Position numbers and translations under genes: made by a program. Positions 42,458 through 51,219 of a stretch of DNA of 64,000 nt are shown piece after piece. The notes beneath the pieces are model-generated. The model made no database searches. It was given only the letters and a program-made list of their open reading frames with translations, and had not been told where the DNA came from. Source of the stretch: Sphingomonadales bacterium (GTDB taxonomy: Bacteria > Pseudomonadota > Alphaproteobacteria > Sphingomonadales > Sphingomonadaceae). Numbering within the stretch: the stretch's first letter is position 1; every line of letters starts with the position of its first letter. The DNA is taken from assembly GCA_027491235.1 (NCBI GenBank), contig JAIXWO010000026.1, positions 276,829 through 340,828 of the forward strand, read 5' to 3'.

Positions 42458-44572
42458 TTATCCTTCTTGAATCGGGTGTGCGGGCTCGGCGCACGGCAAA
42501 GTGATGGAGAACACCGCGCCGCGATCATCGTGGCGGATCAGGCTGATCTTCCCGCCATTGGCCTCCACCATGGTACGGCACAAAGGCAGGCCAAGGCCGG
42601 TGCCCTTTTCCTTGGTGGTGATAAAGGGGCTGAACAGATTGACGGCGACATCGTCGTCCATGCCGGGGCCATTATCGGCGATGTGAAGGTCGATCATCTC
42701 CCCCGCACGACGGGCGCTGATGTCGATGCGACCATCCGGCCGGTTCTCCAGCGCGTCCACCGCATTGCGCAGAATATTGGCAATGGCGTGTTCAACCATC
42801 CGCGCGTCTACCAGAACTGTCAGATCTTCCGGCACCGCGTTGAGGACGAGGGTGCTGTGGTTCTGTCCGGGAGTGTCAAATATAGACGATCGCGCCATCG
42901 AAACCAGGTGGCGCAGATCTTCCGGACGACGGCTAACCGCGCCGTCGGCCGCATAGTCGCGGACGTTGCGGATTGTACTCCCGGCTTCCAGCACCTTTTC
43001 CGCCGCGCGCTGAGCATAGAGCTTCACCTTATCGGGGCGGGTTTCAAACCCGTTTTCAACCATCGCAAGGTAATTGGCGGCAACGGTCAACGGCTGGTTC
43101 AGCTCATGCGCCAGCGTAGAGGCCATAACCCCCATGGCCGACAGGCGGGAATGTTTGAGCAGCTGGAGGCGGACCTTCTCCGCTTCCGCCTCGAGATGTC
43201 GCTTTTGGGTGACGTTGCGCAGGATGGTAGAGGCAAAGCGCGGCGTCGTCGGGCTATGGTCATTGTCATCATCAAACTGGATGAAAGCGTCAATGTGGCG
43301 CACCGAACCGTCTGCTGCGATGTACCTGTGGCCGCCTCCATGGTCGACCGTCTGGCCTTCTTCAAAGCAGCTGAGCAGCTGCGCCATATCCTCTGGATGC
43401 ACGCGGGAAATATAGTCGCCCGTCGTAAGGTCTTCAGGCACATCATCGGACAACATATTGCTGAAGTTTTCGGACAACAGGACCTCGCCTGTCTCCATAT
43501 TCAGCCTGCGGGCAGACATTTTCGCCGCACGCAGCGCAAAGCGCAGCAGTTTCTGACTGGCAGCTTGTTCTTCTTCGGCCTGCGCCCGCAATATCGTTTC
43601 CCAAAGCCGATCTGCGACCTCTTTGATGAGGGAGACTTCGCGTTGCTGCCAGTTGCGTGGGGTAGCTTGGCTGACGACAATTGTAGCGCGAATGTCATCA
43701 TCTATGACGATAGGAACGCGCACAAAGGCGATACCGCGCACCCGCTTATGAAACGCCAAAAAATCGGAATTCTTCCCGGCGTCACTCAGATCAACATCGT
43801 TGATGACGATGATGTCGCGTTCCTTTTTCGCTTCATCATACCACCAATCTTCGGGCGCAGCGGGCCATCGACCCAAAAGCGAGTTGGATAAGGAGGACAC
43901 CCACTCCACATCGACAATCATCGTGCGGGATTTGTCTTCATATTTCCCGATATTGATGCGGTCGGCGCCAAGATATTCGCCCAAGGACTGTGCGGCGGTT
44001 TGCGCAATCGCTTTGGCATCCGACGTGCTGTGCATCGCGTCCACCAGATCGACGAGAAACGCGGCATCGGCCTTCTGCTGCTTCAGATCATCGATGCAGG
44101 TTACCTGCCCGAAAATGCGCAGCGCGACCCCTGTGTCGGATCGGACAACAGACTGGCCAGAGCTTTCAAACCAAAGCCAATGCCCCTGTTTGTGGCGATA
44201 GCGGAATTCGCCGCGAAACCCGTCCACTGCTCCGTCGACAAGGCGTTGAATGGCGCTGGAAAGCTCCTGGGCATCGTCGGGATGAACGCCGCTTTTGAAG
44301 AAGGTTTCGGCAGAAGTGACATCTTTCGGGTCGTAACCGGCAAGCGTCAGAATATAGTCGGAATACCAGATCCGCGATGTCGGAATGTCCCAATCCCAAA
44401 AGCCCGCGTCCAGTTTGTTGAGAATGCCGTGGAGTGCATCCCGCTCGGCGCGGGCTTCGGATTTGAGGTCGGTGATCGCCAAAGCCGCACGCACAAGCGG
44501 TGAGACGGGCGACACCGGCTTTACGGCGCCTGCCGCCGCTTTCGCGCGCAGATGATCTTTCACTGAAGTCAT
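42458..44572 (-). CDS. FixL-like PAS/GAF sensor histidine kinase 3
   Basis: 704 residues. PAS 1 begins ILNKLDAGFWDWDIPTSRIW; the GAF domain includes AQTAAQSLGEYLGADRINIG; PAS 2 has RLNMETGEVLLSENFSNML. The kinase core is H box VMASTLAHELNQPLTVAANY, N box NILRNAVDALEN, G1 DNGPGMDDDV and G2 GTGLGLPLCRTMVE. It is soluble. It shares domain order with kinase 1 and forms an operon with the receiver gene. A G12 tract lies 89 bp upstream of its start. Confidence 0.92.
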   Translation of the reverse strand: MTSVKDHLRAKAAAGAVKPVSPVSPLVRAALAITDLKSEARAERDALHGILNKLDAGFWDWDIPTSRIWYSDYILTLAGYDPKDVTSAETFFKSGVHPDDAQELSSAIQRLVDGAVDGFRGEFRYRHKQGHWLWFESSGQSVVRSDTGVALRIFGQVTCIDDLKQQKADAAFLVDLVDAMHSTSDAKAIAQTAAQSLGEYLGADRINIGKYEDKSRTMIVDVEWVSSLSNSLLGRWPAAPEDWWYDEAKKERDIIVINDVDLSDAGKNSDFLAFHKRVRGIAFVRVPIVIDDDIRATIVVSQATPRNWQQREVSLIKEVADRLWETILRAQAEEEQAASQKLLRFALRAAKMSARRLNMETGEVLLSENFSNMLSDDVPEDLTTGDYISRVHPEDMAQLLSCFEEGQTVDHGGGHRYIAADGSVRHIDAFIQFDDDNDHSPTTPRFASTILRNVTQKRHLEAEAEKVRLQLLKHSRLSAMGVMASTLAHELNQPLTVAANYLAMVENGFETRPDKVKLYAQRAAEKVLEAGSTIRNVRDYAADGAVSRRPEDLRHLVSMARSSIFDTPGQNHSTLVLNAVPEDLTVLVDARMVEHAIANILRNAVDALENRPDGRIDISARRAGEMIDLHIADNGPGMDDDVAVNLFSPFITTKEKGTGLGLPLCRTMVEANGGKISLIRHDDRGAVFSITLPCAEPAHPIQEG

Positions 44573-45085
44573 CGTTCAACCCCCGCCATTAGGTCTATGC
44601 GGGGGATGGGAGCGGTCAAACACAAAGCGGGGCCAGTTTGGCTCGGTTTCCAGGTGTGAAGGGGGGGGGGGGCTGTGGGTCTCCGCACGCTCAGCTTTAG
44701 AGGCGCTGATCGGTCAGCCAATTGCGCCGGAGGGTTGTTCAAGGAAGAATTTGGCCGGAAACCGATCCCCAGTCGTATCGTCAGGAGAGCTGGGCGAGGA
44801 GATTTCGACCAAGTTTTCTGTCGTTGCCGTACTTTTAAATGCCGTGAGCGGTGAAGCAAATGGCAGCGAAATGCTCACGGGGCCATGCAGGCATGATAAT
44901 TGAGTCAAAATGACTCAAATTTAGATTTTGAGATGAAAATTGCAAGAAAACGGTAATTTCATTGACGCCGAAATGGCCTCAACTCTTTCTGATGCTACTA
45001 AATTCTGTTGTAAAAATACGCCATAATGAATGAAAGGCGGCGTGGGCATATTCGCCGTTGCGGTAGAAATTCGCCTTCCCACCCC
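44573..45085. other. Intergenic region upstream of kinase 3
   Basis: A 513-bp stretch with no believable gene; small frames lack ribosome sites and domains. It holds a G12 homopolymer (44661-44672) and an AT-rich part (about 44900-45030) that may carry the kinase promoter and others. The right end runs into the first 85-bp repeat. Confidence 0.5.
44661..44672. repeat. G12 homopolymer tract
   Basis: Twelve consecutive G residues, about 89 bp upstream of the kinase 3 ATG. Such a long mononucleotide run can slip during replication and change promoter spacing. A G10 run also occurs at 46471-46480. Confidence 0.95.
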
Positions 45086-45170
45086 CGTCGCCCCGTGCCT
45101 GACGCGGGGCTAGGCTTTTCTTCGACCTGCTCGGCACACAGCCAAACCCCGGATCACGTCCGGGGTGACG
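45086..45170 (+). repeat. 85-bp REP doublet, copy A
   Basis: Element with two small palindromes: CCCCGTGCCTGACGCGGGG (a G substitution breaks the stem) and CCCCGGATCACGTCCGGGG, joined by a spacer containing TAGGCTTTTCTTCGACC. The outer ends CGTCGCCCCG and CGGGGTGACG are an imperfect inverted repeat, the layout of a REPIN. Confidence 0.9.
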
Positions 45171-45240
45171 GGGTGGGGAAGAGGGGAGGGATTGACCCTC
45201 AGCGTCCCCGCACATCCGCCTGAATCAACACCCCCACCCG

Positions 45241-45325
45241 CGTCGCCCCGTGCCTGACACGGGGCTAGGCTTTTCTTCGACCTGTTCGGCACACAGCCAA
45301 ACCCCGGATCAAGTCCGGGGTGACG
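45241..45325 (+). repeat. 85-bp REP doublet, copy B
   Basis: Same layout as copy A with the palindromes CCCCGTGCCTGACACGGGG and CCCCGGATCAAGTCCGGGG, same orientation and length, separated from copy A by 70 bp. Confidence 0.9.
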
Positions 45326-45406
45326 GGATGGGACCGGGGGAGGATTGACCCTCCGTGTCCCCGCGTCTCCGTGCCTCCACGCGGCCTAGGAGGGCTGATC
45401 TTGCTA

Positions 45407-46135
45407 TTACGGCTTATAGGCCCGCCGTCCCGTCACTGGATCACGGGGGTAATAGCGGTCGAGACTTGCCTCCAATTCCGCACGGCGTTCCGGCGAGAGC
45501 GGCCCGCCGCACGTGCGGCAGGCGTTCTGCCGAAGTTCGTTTTCCCGAATGCGTATCCGCATATCGTGCAGCTTGGCCTCCACCTGAGCGGCAAGGTCGC
45601 CGGGTCTTTGCCCCTTCACTTTCTTGCCCGCAACGTTGAACACCCAGCCGTCCCGCTGTTCGGCAAAAGTGAGTGTGGTGTCTGGGTTGATCGCCCGCGC
45701 ACCGTCCCCCGCCAGATCGCCGCGCTTCACCAGCAGGCTCAGCATCGCATCCGACGGGGAAATCCGCCGCTCATATTCCTCGCCCCGACGGAAGATGATC
45801 GTCTCCTTCCCCTCCACCGCGCGCTGATAGGCAATAGCGACAAGCCCCTTTTGCGCGCGGGCCAGCGCGTCATCCCAGGCCGCGGCAAAGGCCGGGAACC
45901 GCTTATACAACCGCCGCGCCCCAACGTCTGACATCCCCGCCACCCGCGCCGCATCCGTCACGCAGCCGGTATGGGCGAGCGTATCCAGAAACCGCTGCGT
46001 CCGCGCCTGCGTCCACCCATCATGCCGCACCCGCAGGCCGGGGAGGAGCTTGGACATGGAAATGGGCGGCCCGGCGGGGATGTCTGCAACAGAGGCGGGC
46101 GCTGGCGCGTCCGTCTTTCGGGGTTGGGATGTCAT
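45407..46135 (-). CDS. HTH/terminase-small-subunit-like protein
   Basis: 242 residues from ATG 46135, 7 nt after AAAGG; the longer frame to 46372 covers repeat sequence. Residues about 38-95 look like a helix-turn-helix domain (TQARTQRFLDTLAHTGCVTD then AARVAGMSDVGARRLYKRFP) of the type in phage terminase small subunits, followed by AFAAAWDDALARAQKGLVAI. A Cys pair near the C-terminus (CRTCGGPLS) could bind zinc. Whether it is a domesticated phage gene or an unrelated regulator is unclear. It is bracketed by 85-bp repeats on both sides. Confidence 0.65.
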   Translation of the reverse strand: MTSQPRKTDAPAPASVADIPAGPPISMSKLLPGLRVRHDGWTQARTQRFLDTLAHTGCVTDAARVAGMSDVGARRLYKRFPAFAAAWDDALARAQKGLVAIAYQRAVEGKETIIFRRGEEYERRISPSDAMLSLLVKRGDLAGDGARAINPDTTLTFAEQRDGWVFNVAGKKVKGQRPGDLAAQVEAKLHDMRIRIRENELRQNACRTCGGPLSPERRAELEASLDRYYPRDPVTGRRAYKP

Positions 46136-46232
46136 GAATGTGCCTTTCCGGTTTTTGAAAAGGCGGTTCATATAACCAAAAAGGTTCGTGTAGGAAAATG
46201 GTTTTTTTGGGTTCCTCTCCCCGTCGCCCCAA

Positions 46233-46326
46233 CCCTCTCCCTCCAGGGGAGAGGGGGCAGTGTGGGCCGCATGGGGGGATCGTGCCAGACTCACCCTCTC
46301 CCCCGGAGGGAGAGGGCAGGGTGAGG
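46233..46326. repeat. CCCTCTCCC inverted-repeat pair
   Basis: Two stem-loops of the form CCCTCTCCC...GGGAGAGGG (46233-46256 and 46293-46326) about 35 bp apart. This is a second family of small dispersed palindromes, distinct from the 85-bp element, upstream of the HTH gene. Confidence 0.75.
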
Positions 46327-46375
46327 GGGAGCGCAATGTGAAGTTGTGTTGCGGCCCCAACACCCCCCCCACCTT

Positions 46376-46460
46376 CGTCGCCCCGTGCCTGACACGGGGC
46401 TAGGCTTTTCTTCGACCCGCTGGGCGCAAAGCCAAACCCCGGATCACGTCCGGGGTGACG
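46376..46460 (+). repeat. 85-bp REP doublet, copy C
   Basis: Same orientation and length as A and B, with CGTCGCCCCGTGCCTGACAC at the left and CCCCGGATCACGTCCGGGG at the right. It is on the other side of the HTH gene from A and B. It is flanked by a C8 run on the left and a G10 run on the right. Confidence 0.9.
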
Positions 46461-46661
46461 GGGTAGGAGAGGGGGGGGGGATTTGCCCTCAACACCTCCG
46501 TTGCGAAAGCTTGTCCCGCTTTGAAACAAGGGTGGGAAAATCTTGATTGAGTATTGGTGACTCTATTGTTAGCCTTTTCTTCAAGGTCGCTTCCTGATTT
46601 ATTGAGAGATAAAATTTATCCAATTAAATCAGAAATTTGTTTAGTCGTTTAGGGGGAATCG

Positions 46662-47324
46662 ATGAAGAAGATTTTTTGTCTCACGGCGGCAACGATGCTG
46701 TTTGCAGCGCCGGCCCATGCCGCCTTTGTCACCAGTCTTGTCGGTGGCACGGCGATCACCATGCCGGCAGACAATTTGCAAACGGGTGCCCCGCAGAGCT
46801 TTGGTCCCATCACTTTTACATCTGACAATGATGACAGTGTTTTTGGATGGACGCAGGGCTATGGCTTTGGGTCGAATGGCGCCTGGTTTAACGAGGCGCC
46901 GATGGCCGGACTCAATGAAGGGTCTCGGGGCGGCGCATATTCGGTGATGACCTTCACCTTTGATACGCCAACGGCAGGGGTGTTGGCGCAGCTCAATTGG
47001 GCGCTCGGCACGTCAGCCAACAATTCGATTTTGATGCGTATCTTTGATGAGAATGGCGCGGAGCTTGAGCCCTATGTGAACCTTGCCAATAACGGCAACA
47101 CAAACAACTTCGCACCCAATGCCTATTATGGCTTCCAACGTGCCACGGCAGATATCAAGAGCTTCACGCTCTCCAACGGCTACATTGGCGCGCGCAACTT
47201 CTCTTATATCGCCGCTGCCAATGGTGTGCCGGAACCGGCAAGCTGGGCTTTGATGCTCGCAGGCTTCGGCCTTGCCGGCACCGCCCTGCGCCGCCGCCCG
47301 TCACGGCTGGCACAGACTGCCTGA
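46662..47324 (+). CDS. PEP-CTERM sorting domain protein
   Basis: 220 residues: signal peptide (MKKIFCLTAATMLFAAPAHA), a beta-rich extracellular part (FTFDTPTAGVLAQLNWALG, ILMRIFDENGAELEPYVNL), and a C-terminal sorting signal: VPEPASWALMLAGFGLAGTA followed by LRRR. The PExxWA...membrane span...RRR layout is the target of an exosortase, which cleaves it and links the protein to a glycan or lipid. No exosortase gene is in this window. The polysaccharide system at the left is the kind of locus such proteins usually accompany. Confidence 0.93.
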   Translation: MKKIFCLTAATMLFAAPAHAAFVTSLVGGTAITMPADNLQTGAPQSFGPITFTSDNDDSVFGWTQGYGFGSNGAWFNEAPMAGLNEGSRGGAYSVMTFTFDTPTAGVLAQLNWALGTSANNSILMRIFDENGAELEPYVNLANNGNTNNFAPNAYYGFQRATADIKSFTLSNGYIGARNFSYIAAANGVPEPASWALMLAGFGLAGTALRRRPSRLAQTA

Positions 47325-47349
47325 TTTATCGGGCTCAGTTCGATGGAAG

Positions 47350-47379
47350 GGGCGTCGGGCAACCGGCGCCCTTTTTTTT
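47350..47379 (+). terminator. Rho-independent terminator
   Basis: Stem GGGCGTCGG / CCGGCGCCC with a GCAA loop followed by eight T, 25 bp after the PEP-CTERM gene. Confidence 0.9.
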
Positions 47380-47400
47380 GGGGAGGGTTCCACCTCACCC

Positions 47401-47485
47401 TGTCGCCCCGTGCTTGACACGGGGCTTGGCTTTTCTTCGACCCATTCGGCGCACAGCCAAACCCCGGATCAAGTCCGGGGTGACG
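47401..47485 (+). repeat. 85-bp REP doublet, copy D
   Basis: Same orientation and length as copies A-C, with small substitutions (TGTCGCCCCGTGCTTGACAC). It lies between the PEP-CTERM terminator and acnA. The rest of the 47380-47693 gap is GC-rich with no gene. Confidence 0.9.
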
Positions 47486-47693
47486 GGGGTGGGGAAGGGG
47501 AGGATTTGCCCTCAGCTTCGCCGCGCCCCCGTGTGAACCAACACCCCCCACCCCTTGACTCTCCCCCCCGTCCGTCGCAACGGCTTTGCCTGAAATTCAA
47601 CCTGCTTTTCGCCGGATAAACGGGCCGCACTGTTCGGCACCGTCCTCCCCACCGGCGGGGCGCACATTGGCGAAGAATGAGGACGCGCACATC

Positions 47694-50366
47694 ATGACCA
47701 TGACCGGCAAAGACACGCTTGGCACCCGCGATACATTGACGGTTGGGGGCAAGGCCTATGCTTATTACTCCCTGAAAAAGGCGTCGGCCAAGCTGGGTGA
47801 TGTGTCGCGTCTGCCATTTTCCATGAAGGTGCTTCTCGAAAATCTGCTGCGTTTTGAAGATGGCGGCTTCACGGTTGCCACCAGCGACGTTCAGGCGATT
47901 GTGGACTGGCAGAAGAACCCCACGGAATCGAACAATGAAATCCAGTATCGCCCCGCGCGCGTGCTGTTGCAGGATTTCACAGGCGTGCCGTGCGTTGTCG
48001 ATCTGGCCGCGATGCGTGATGCGATTGCGAAGCTGGGCGGCGATACGTCGAAGATCAATCCGCTCGTCCCCGTCAACCTCGTCATCGACCACTCCGTCAT
48101 GGTGGACGAATTCGGCCACCCCAAGGCGGCCGAGCAGAACGTTGAAATCGAATATGCGCGCAATATGGAGCGGTATGACTTCCTGAAATGGGGCTCCAAG
48201 TCGCTCAACAATTTCTACGCGGTACCGCCGGGCACGGGCATCTGCCATCAGGTGAACCTTGAAAACATCGCGCAGGCGGTATGGACGAGCGTGGATGAAA
48301 GCGGCGCGACGGTCGCCTATCCCGACACCTGCGTCGGCACGGACAGCCACACGACGATGATCAACGGTCTTGGCGTGCTTGGCTGGGGCGTGGGCGGCAT
48401 TGAAGCCGAAGCCGCAATGCTCGGCCAGCCGGTCTCGATGCTCATCCCCGAAGTTGTCGGCTTTAAGTTTACCGGCGCGCTGATGGAAGGCGTGACAGCG
48501 ACGGACCTTGTGCTGACCTGCACCAATTTGCTCCGTAAGCACGGCGTTGTTGGCCGCTTTGTTGAGTATTTCGGACCTGGTCTCGCCGCGCTGACGCTCG
48601 CCGACCGCGCGACGCTCGCCAATATGGCGCCGGAATATGGCGCGACGTGCGGCTTCTTCGGCATTGACGACAAGACGCTCGATTATATGCGCCTGACGGG
48701 CCGTGAAGAAGCACAGATCGCGCTTGTTGAAGCCTATGCCAAGGAACAGGGTTTCTGGATCGACCCGTCGGTTGAGCCGATCTTCTCCTCAACGCTGGAA
48801 CTCGACCTGTCGACGGTCGTGCCGTCGCTGGCGGGTCCGAAGCGCCCGCAGGACCGCGTCTCGCTTCCCGAAGTGGACGATGTGTTCAACGCCGATATGG
48901 CCAACACCTATAAGAAGGCGCCGACGCGCGTTCCGGTGGCGGGTAAGGACTTTGATCTGGGCGACGGCGACGTTGTGATCGCCGCCATCACCAGCTGCAC
49001 CAACACGTCGAACCCCGGTGTGCTCGTGGCTGCCGGCCTCGTCGCGAAGAAGGCGAATGAGCTTGGCCTGAAGCCGAAGCCCTGGGTCAAGACGTCGCTT
49101 GCGCCGGGATCTCAGGTCGTCACCGACTATCTGGAGCGCGCCGGCCTTCAGTCACACCTCGATGCGGTTGGCTTCAACCTTGTCGGCTATGGCTGCACGA
49201 CCTGCATCGGCAATTCCGGTCCGCTGGCGGAGCCGCTATCAAAGGCAATCAACGAGAATGGACTGGTGGCTGCTGCCGTCATCTCCGGCAACCGCAACTT
49301 TGAAGGCCGCGTCTCACCGGACGTGCGCGCGAACTTCCTCGCTTCGCCGCCGCTGGTTGTGGCTTATGCGCTCAAGGGCACGGTCATTGAGGACTTCGTC
49401 TCGACGCCGGTCGGTGTCAGCAAGGATGGCGTGGACGTTTATCTCAAGGACATCTGGCCGACCAACGACGAAGTCTACTCGACCATGGCGGGCTGCATGG
49501 ACCGCGCCATGTTCCAGGCGCGCTATGCCGACGTCTATAAGGGCGATGCGCATTGGCAGGCGATCAACGTCACCGGCTCGGAAACCTATCAGTGGCGCGC
49601 AGGTTCAACCTATGTTGCCAACCCGCCGTACTTTGAAGGCATGACGATGACGCCGGCGCCGGTCGCGGACATCATCGAGGCGAAGCCGCTGTTGATCCTC
49701 GGTGACTCGATCACCACCGACCACATCTCGCCCGCGGGCTCGATCAAGGCAGATTCGCCCGCAGGTCAATGGCTTATGGAGCATCAGGTCGCCAAGGCGG
49801 ACTTCAACTCCTACGGCGCCCGCCGCGGCCACCACGACGTCATGATGCGCGGTACCTTCGCCAACATCCGAATCAAAAACGAAATGGTCCCCGGAATCGA
49901 AGGTGGTTTCTCCCGCTACGGCCAAGATGTCGGCGCAGTCTACGACGTCGCGATGAAGCACAAAGCGGATGGCACCCCGACCGTCGTCATCGCCGGTAAG
50001 GAATATGGCACGGGCTCCAGCCGCGACTGGGCGGCGAAGGGCACCAACCTGCTCGGCGTGCGCGCGGTGATCGTGGAGAGCTTCGAGCGTATCCACCGCT
50101 CCAACCTCGTCGGCATGGGCGTCCTCCCGCTGCAGTTCAAGGACGGCGAAAGCCGCACCTCGCTCGGCCTGACGGGTGACGACACTTATACGATCAAGGG
50201 CGTCGCCGACCTCAAGCCGCGTCAGGACGTTGAGGTCGCGGTCACCCGCAAGGATGGTTCGACGTTCAGCTTCCATGCGCTCTGCCGCATCGATACCGCG
50301 AATGAGGTCGAGTACTTCATGAACGGCGGCATCCTGCAATATGTGCTGCGTAAGCTCGCTGCCTGA
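47694..50366 (+). CDS. acnA: Aconitate hydratase A
   Basis: 890 residues from ATG 47694; the open frame extends to 47586 in noncoding sequence. Iron-sulfur ligand motifs are visible in [13 protein letters not shown] and [14 protein letters not shown], with [19 protein letters not shown], and the C-terminal swivel domain with [13 protein letters not shown] and [12 protein letters not shown]. It interconverts citrate and isocitrate in the TCA cycle. The AcnA type matches size and motif order. A monocistronic gene, followed by a hairpin and then an SDR gene. Confidence 0.97.
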   Translation: MTMTGKDTLGTRDTLTVGGKAYAYYSLKKASAKLGDVSRLPFSMKVLLENLLRFEDGGFTVATSDVQAIVDWQKNPTESNNEIQYRPARVLLQDFTGVPCVVDLAAMRDAIAKLGGDTSKINPLVPVNLVIDHSVMVDEFGHPKAAEQNVEIEYARNMERYDFLKWGSKSLNNFYAVPPGTGICHQVNLENIAQAVWTSVDESGATVAYPDTCVGTDSHTTMINGLGVLGWGVGGIEAEAAMLGQPVSMLIPEVVGFKFTGALMEGVTATDLVLTCTNLLRKHGVVGRFVEYFGPGLAALTLADRATLANMAPEYGATCGFFGIDDKTLDYMRLTGREEAQIALVEAYAKEQGFWIDPSVEPIFSSTLELDLSTVVPSLAGPKRPQDRVSLPEVDDVFNADMANTYKKAPTRVPVAGKDFDLGDGDVVIAAITSCTNTSNPGVLVAAGLVAKKANELGLKPKPWVKTSLAPGSQVVTDYLERAGLQSHLDAVGFNLVGYGCTTCIGNSGPLAEPLSKAINENGLVAAAVISGNRNFEGRVSPDVRANFLASPPLVVAYALKGTVIEDFVSTPVGVSKDGVDVYLKDIWPTNDEVYSTMAGCMDRAMFQARYADVYKGDAHWQAINVTGSETYQWRAGSTYVANPPYFEGMTMTPAPVADIIEAKPLLILGDSITTDHISPAGSIKADSPAGQWLMEHQVAKADFNSYGARRGHHDVMMRGTFANIRIKNEMVPGIEGGFSRYGQDVGAVYDVAMKHKADGTPTVVIAGKEYGTGSSRDWAAKGTNLLGVRAVIVESFERIHRSNLVGMGVLPLQFKDGESRTSLGLTGDDTYTIKGVADLKPRQDVEVAVTRKDGSTFSFHALCRIDTANEVEYFMNGGILQYVLRKLAA

Positions 50367-50403
50367 CACTTCCGGCACTTGCCGGAATCGTTGCTAACGT
50401 TCA

Positions 50404-50433
50404 TCTCCCTCTCCAAGGCATTGGAGGGGGAGA
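50404..50433 (+). promoter_or_regulatory. Hairpin overlapping SDR ribosome site
   Basis: TCTCCCTCTCCAA / TTGGAGGGGGAGA stem with a GGCA loop, followed by TTTCTTTT. It looks like a terminator of acnA, but its 3' arm is the GGGGGAGA ribosome site of the following gene, whose TTG start is 6 nt beyond, so folding would hide it. A weaker stem (TTCCGGC/GCCGGAA) lies at 50370-50387. Confidence 0.65.
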
Positions 50434-50439
50434 TTTCTT

Positions 50440-51219
50440 TTGAGCGCAGGACAGTTGGAAGGCCGCGTCGCCTTGGTCACGGGCGGGTCGCGCGGCATCG
50501 GGCGCGGGATCGCACTGGCGCTGGCCCGTGAAGGTGCAAACGTCGCGGTCAACTATCGTGGCAATGCTGATGCAGCGGAAGAAGTGGTCGCGGAGATTCG
50601 CGCTATGGGCCGCAGCGCAAAGGCTTATGGCGCTTCGGTAGATGACTTTGCGCAATGCGAAGCGATGGTCGAGATGGTCGCCGCTGATTTTGGCGGGCTT
50701 TCCATCCTGATCAACAACGCTGGTATTGCAAGCCGCGGTAAGACCGTCGCCGATACAGACCCTGCCGAGTTTGAGCGCGTCATGCGCGTTCATGCCTTCG
50801 CGCCGCACTTCATGTCCAAATGCGCACTCCCGCACCTCCGCAAAAATGCGCGCGCGGATATCATCATGATTTCCAGTGTCGCAACGCTTAATCATTCGGC
50901 CAATGGTGCGCCCTACAACATGGGGAAGGCTGCATGCGAGGCTCTGGCGCTCACGCTTGCCAAGGAAGAGCAGAAGAACGGGATCCGCGTCAACATTGTC
51001 GCGCCCAGTCTGACAGTATCGGACATGGGTGAAAAGCTCGCCAAGGCCGTCGCCGGCGTGTCCGACATCCATGAATTAGACAAGAGTTTCCCCTTCGGCC
51101 GCGTCTCGGTTCCCGAAGATGTCGCCGCAGCAGTCGTGTGGTTGGTTTCGCCTGCAAATGCTTATGCCTCGGGCCAGAAGATCAATATCGATGGCGGCGG
51201 CACGGGCACTTTGAAATAA
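50440..51219 (+). CDS. Short-chain dehydrogenase/reductase (FabG-like)
   Basis: 259 residues from TTG 50440. Motifs: NAD(P) loop TGGSRGIGRG near residue 16, NNAG in ILINNAGIAS, catalytic Ser in MISSVATLNHS, and Tyr/Lys in PYNMGKAACE, with a C-terminal FGRVSVPEDVAAAVVWL. It resembles 3-oxoacyl-ACP reductases, but substrate is open. The ribosome site lies in the arm of an upstream stem-loop. It abuts the EamA gene with no gap, forming a pair. Confidence 0.88.
   Translation: MSAGQLEGRVALVTGGSRGIGRGIALALAREGANVAVNYRGNADAAEEVVAEIRAMGRSAKAYGASVDDFAQCEAMVEMVAADFGGLSILINNAGIASRGKTVADTDPAEFERVMRVHAFAPHFMSKCALPHLRKNARADIIMISSVATLNHSANGAPYNMGKAACEALALTLAKEEQKNGIRVNIVAPSLTVSDMGEKLAKAVAGVSDIHELDKSFPFGRVSVPEDVAAAVVWLVSPANAYASGQKINIDGGGTGTLK

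Noticed and set aside
45086..47485. CRISPR array
   Set aside because: The four repeats are 85 bp with internal palindromes and irregular spacing of 70 to over 1000 bp, with genes between; no cas genes are present.
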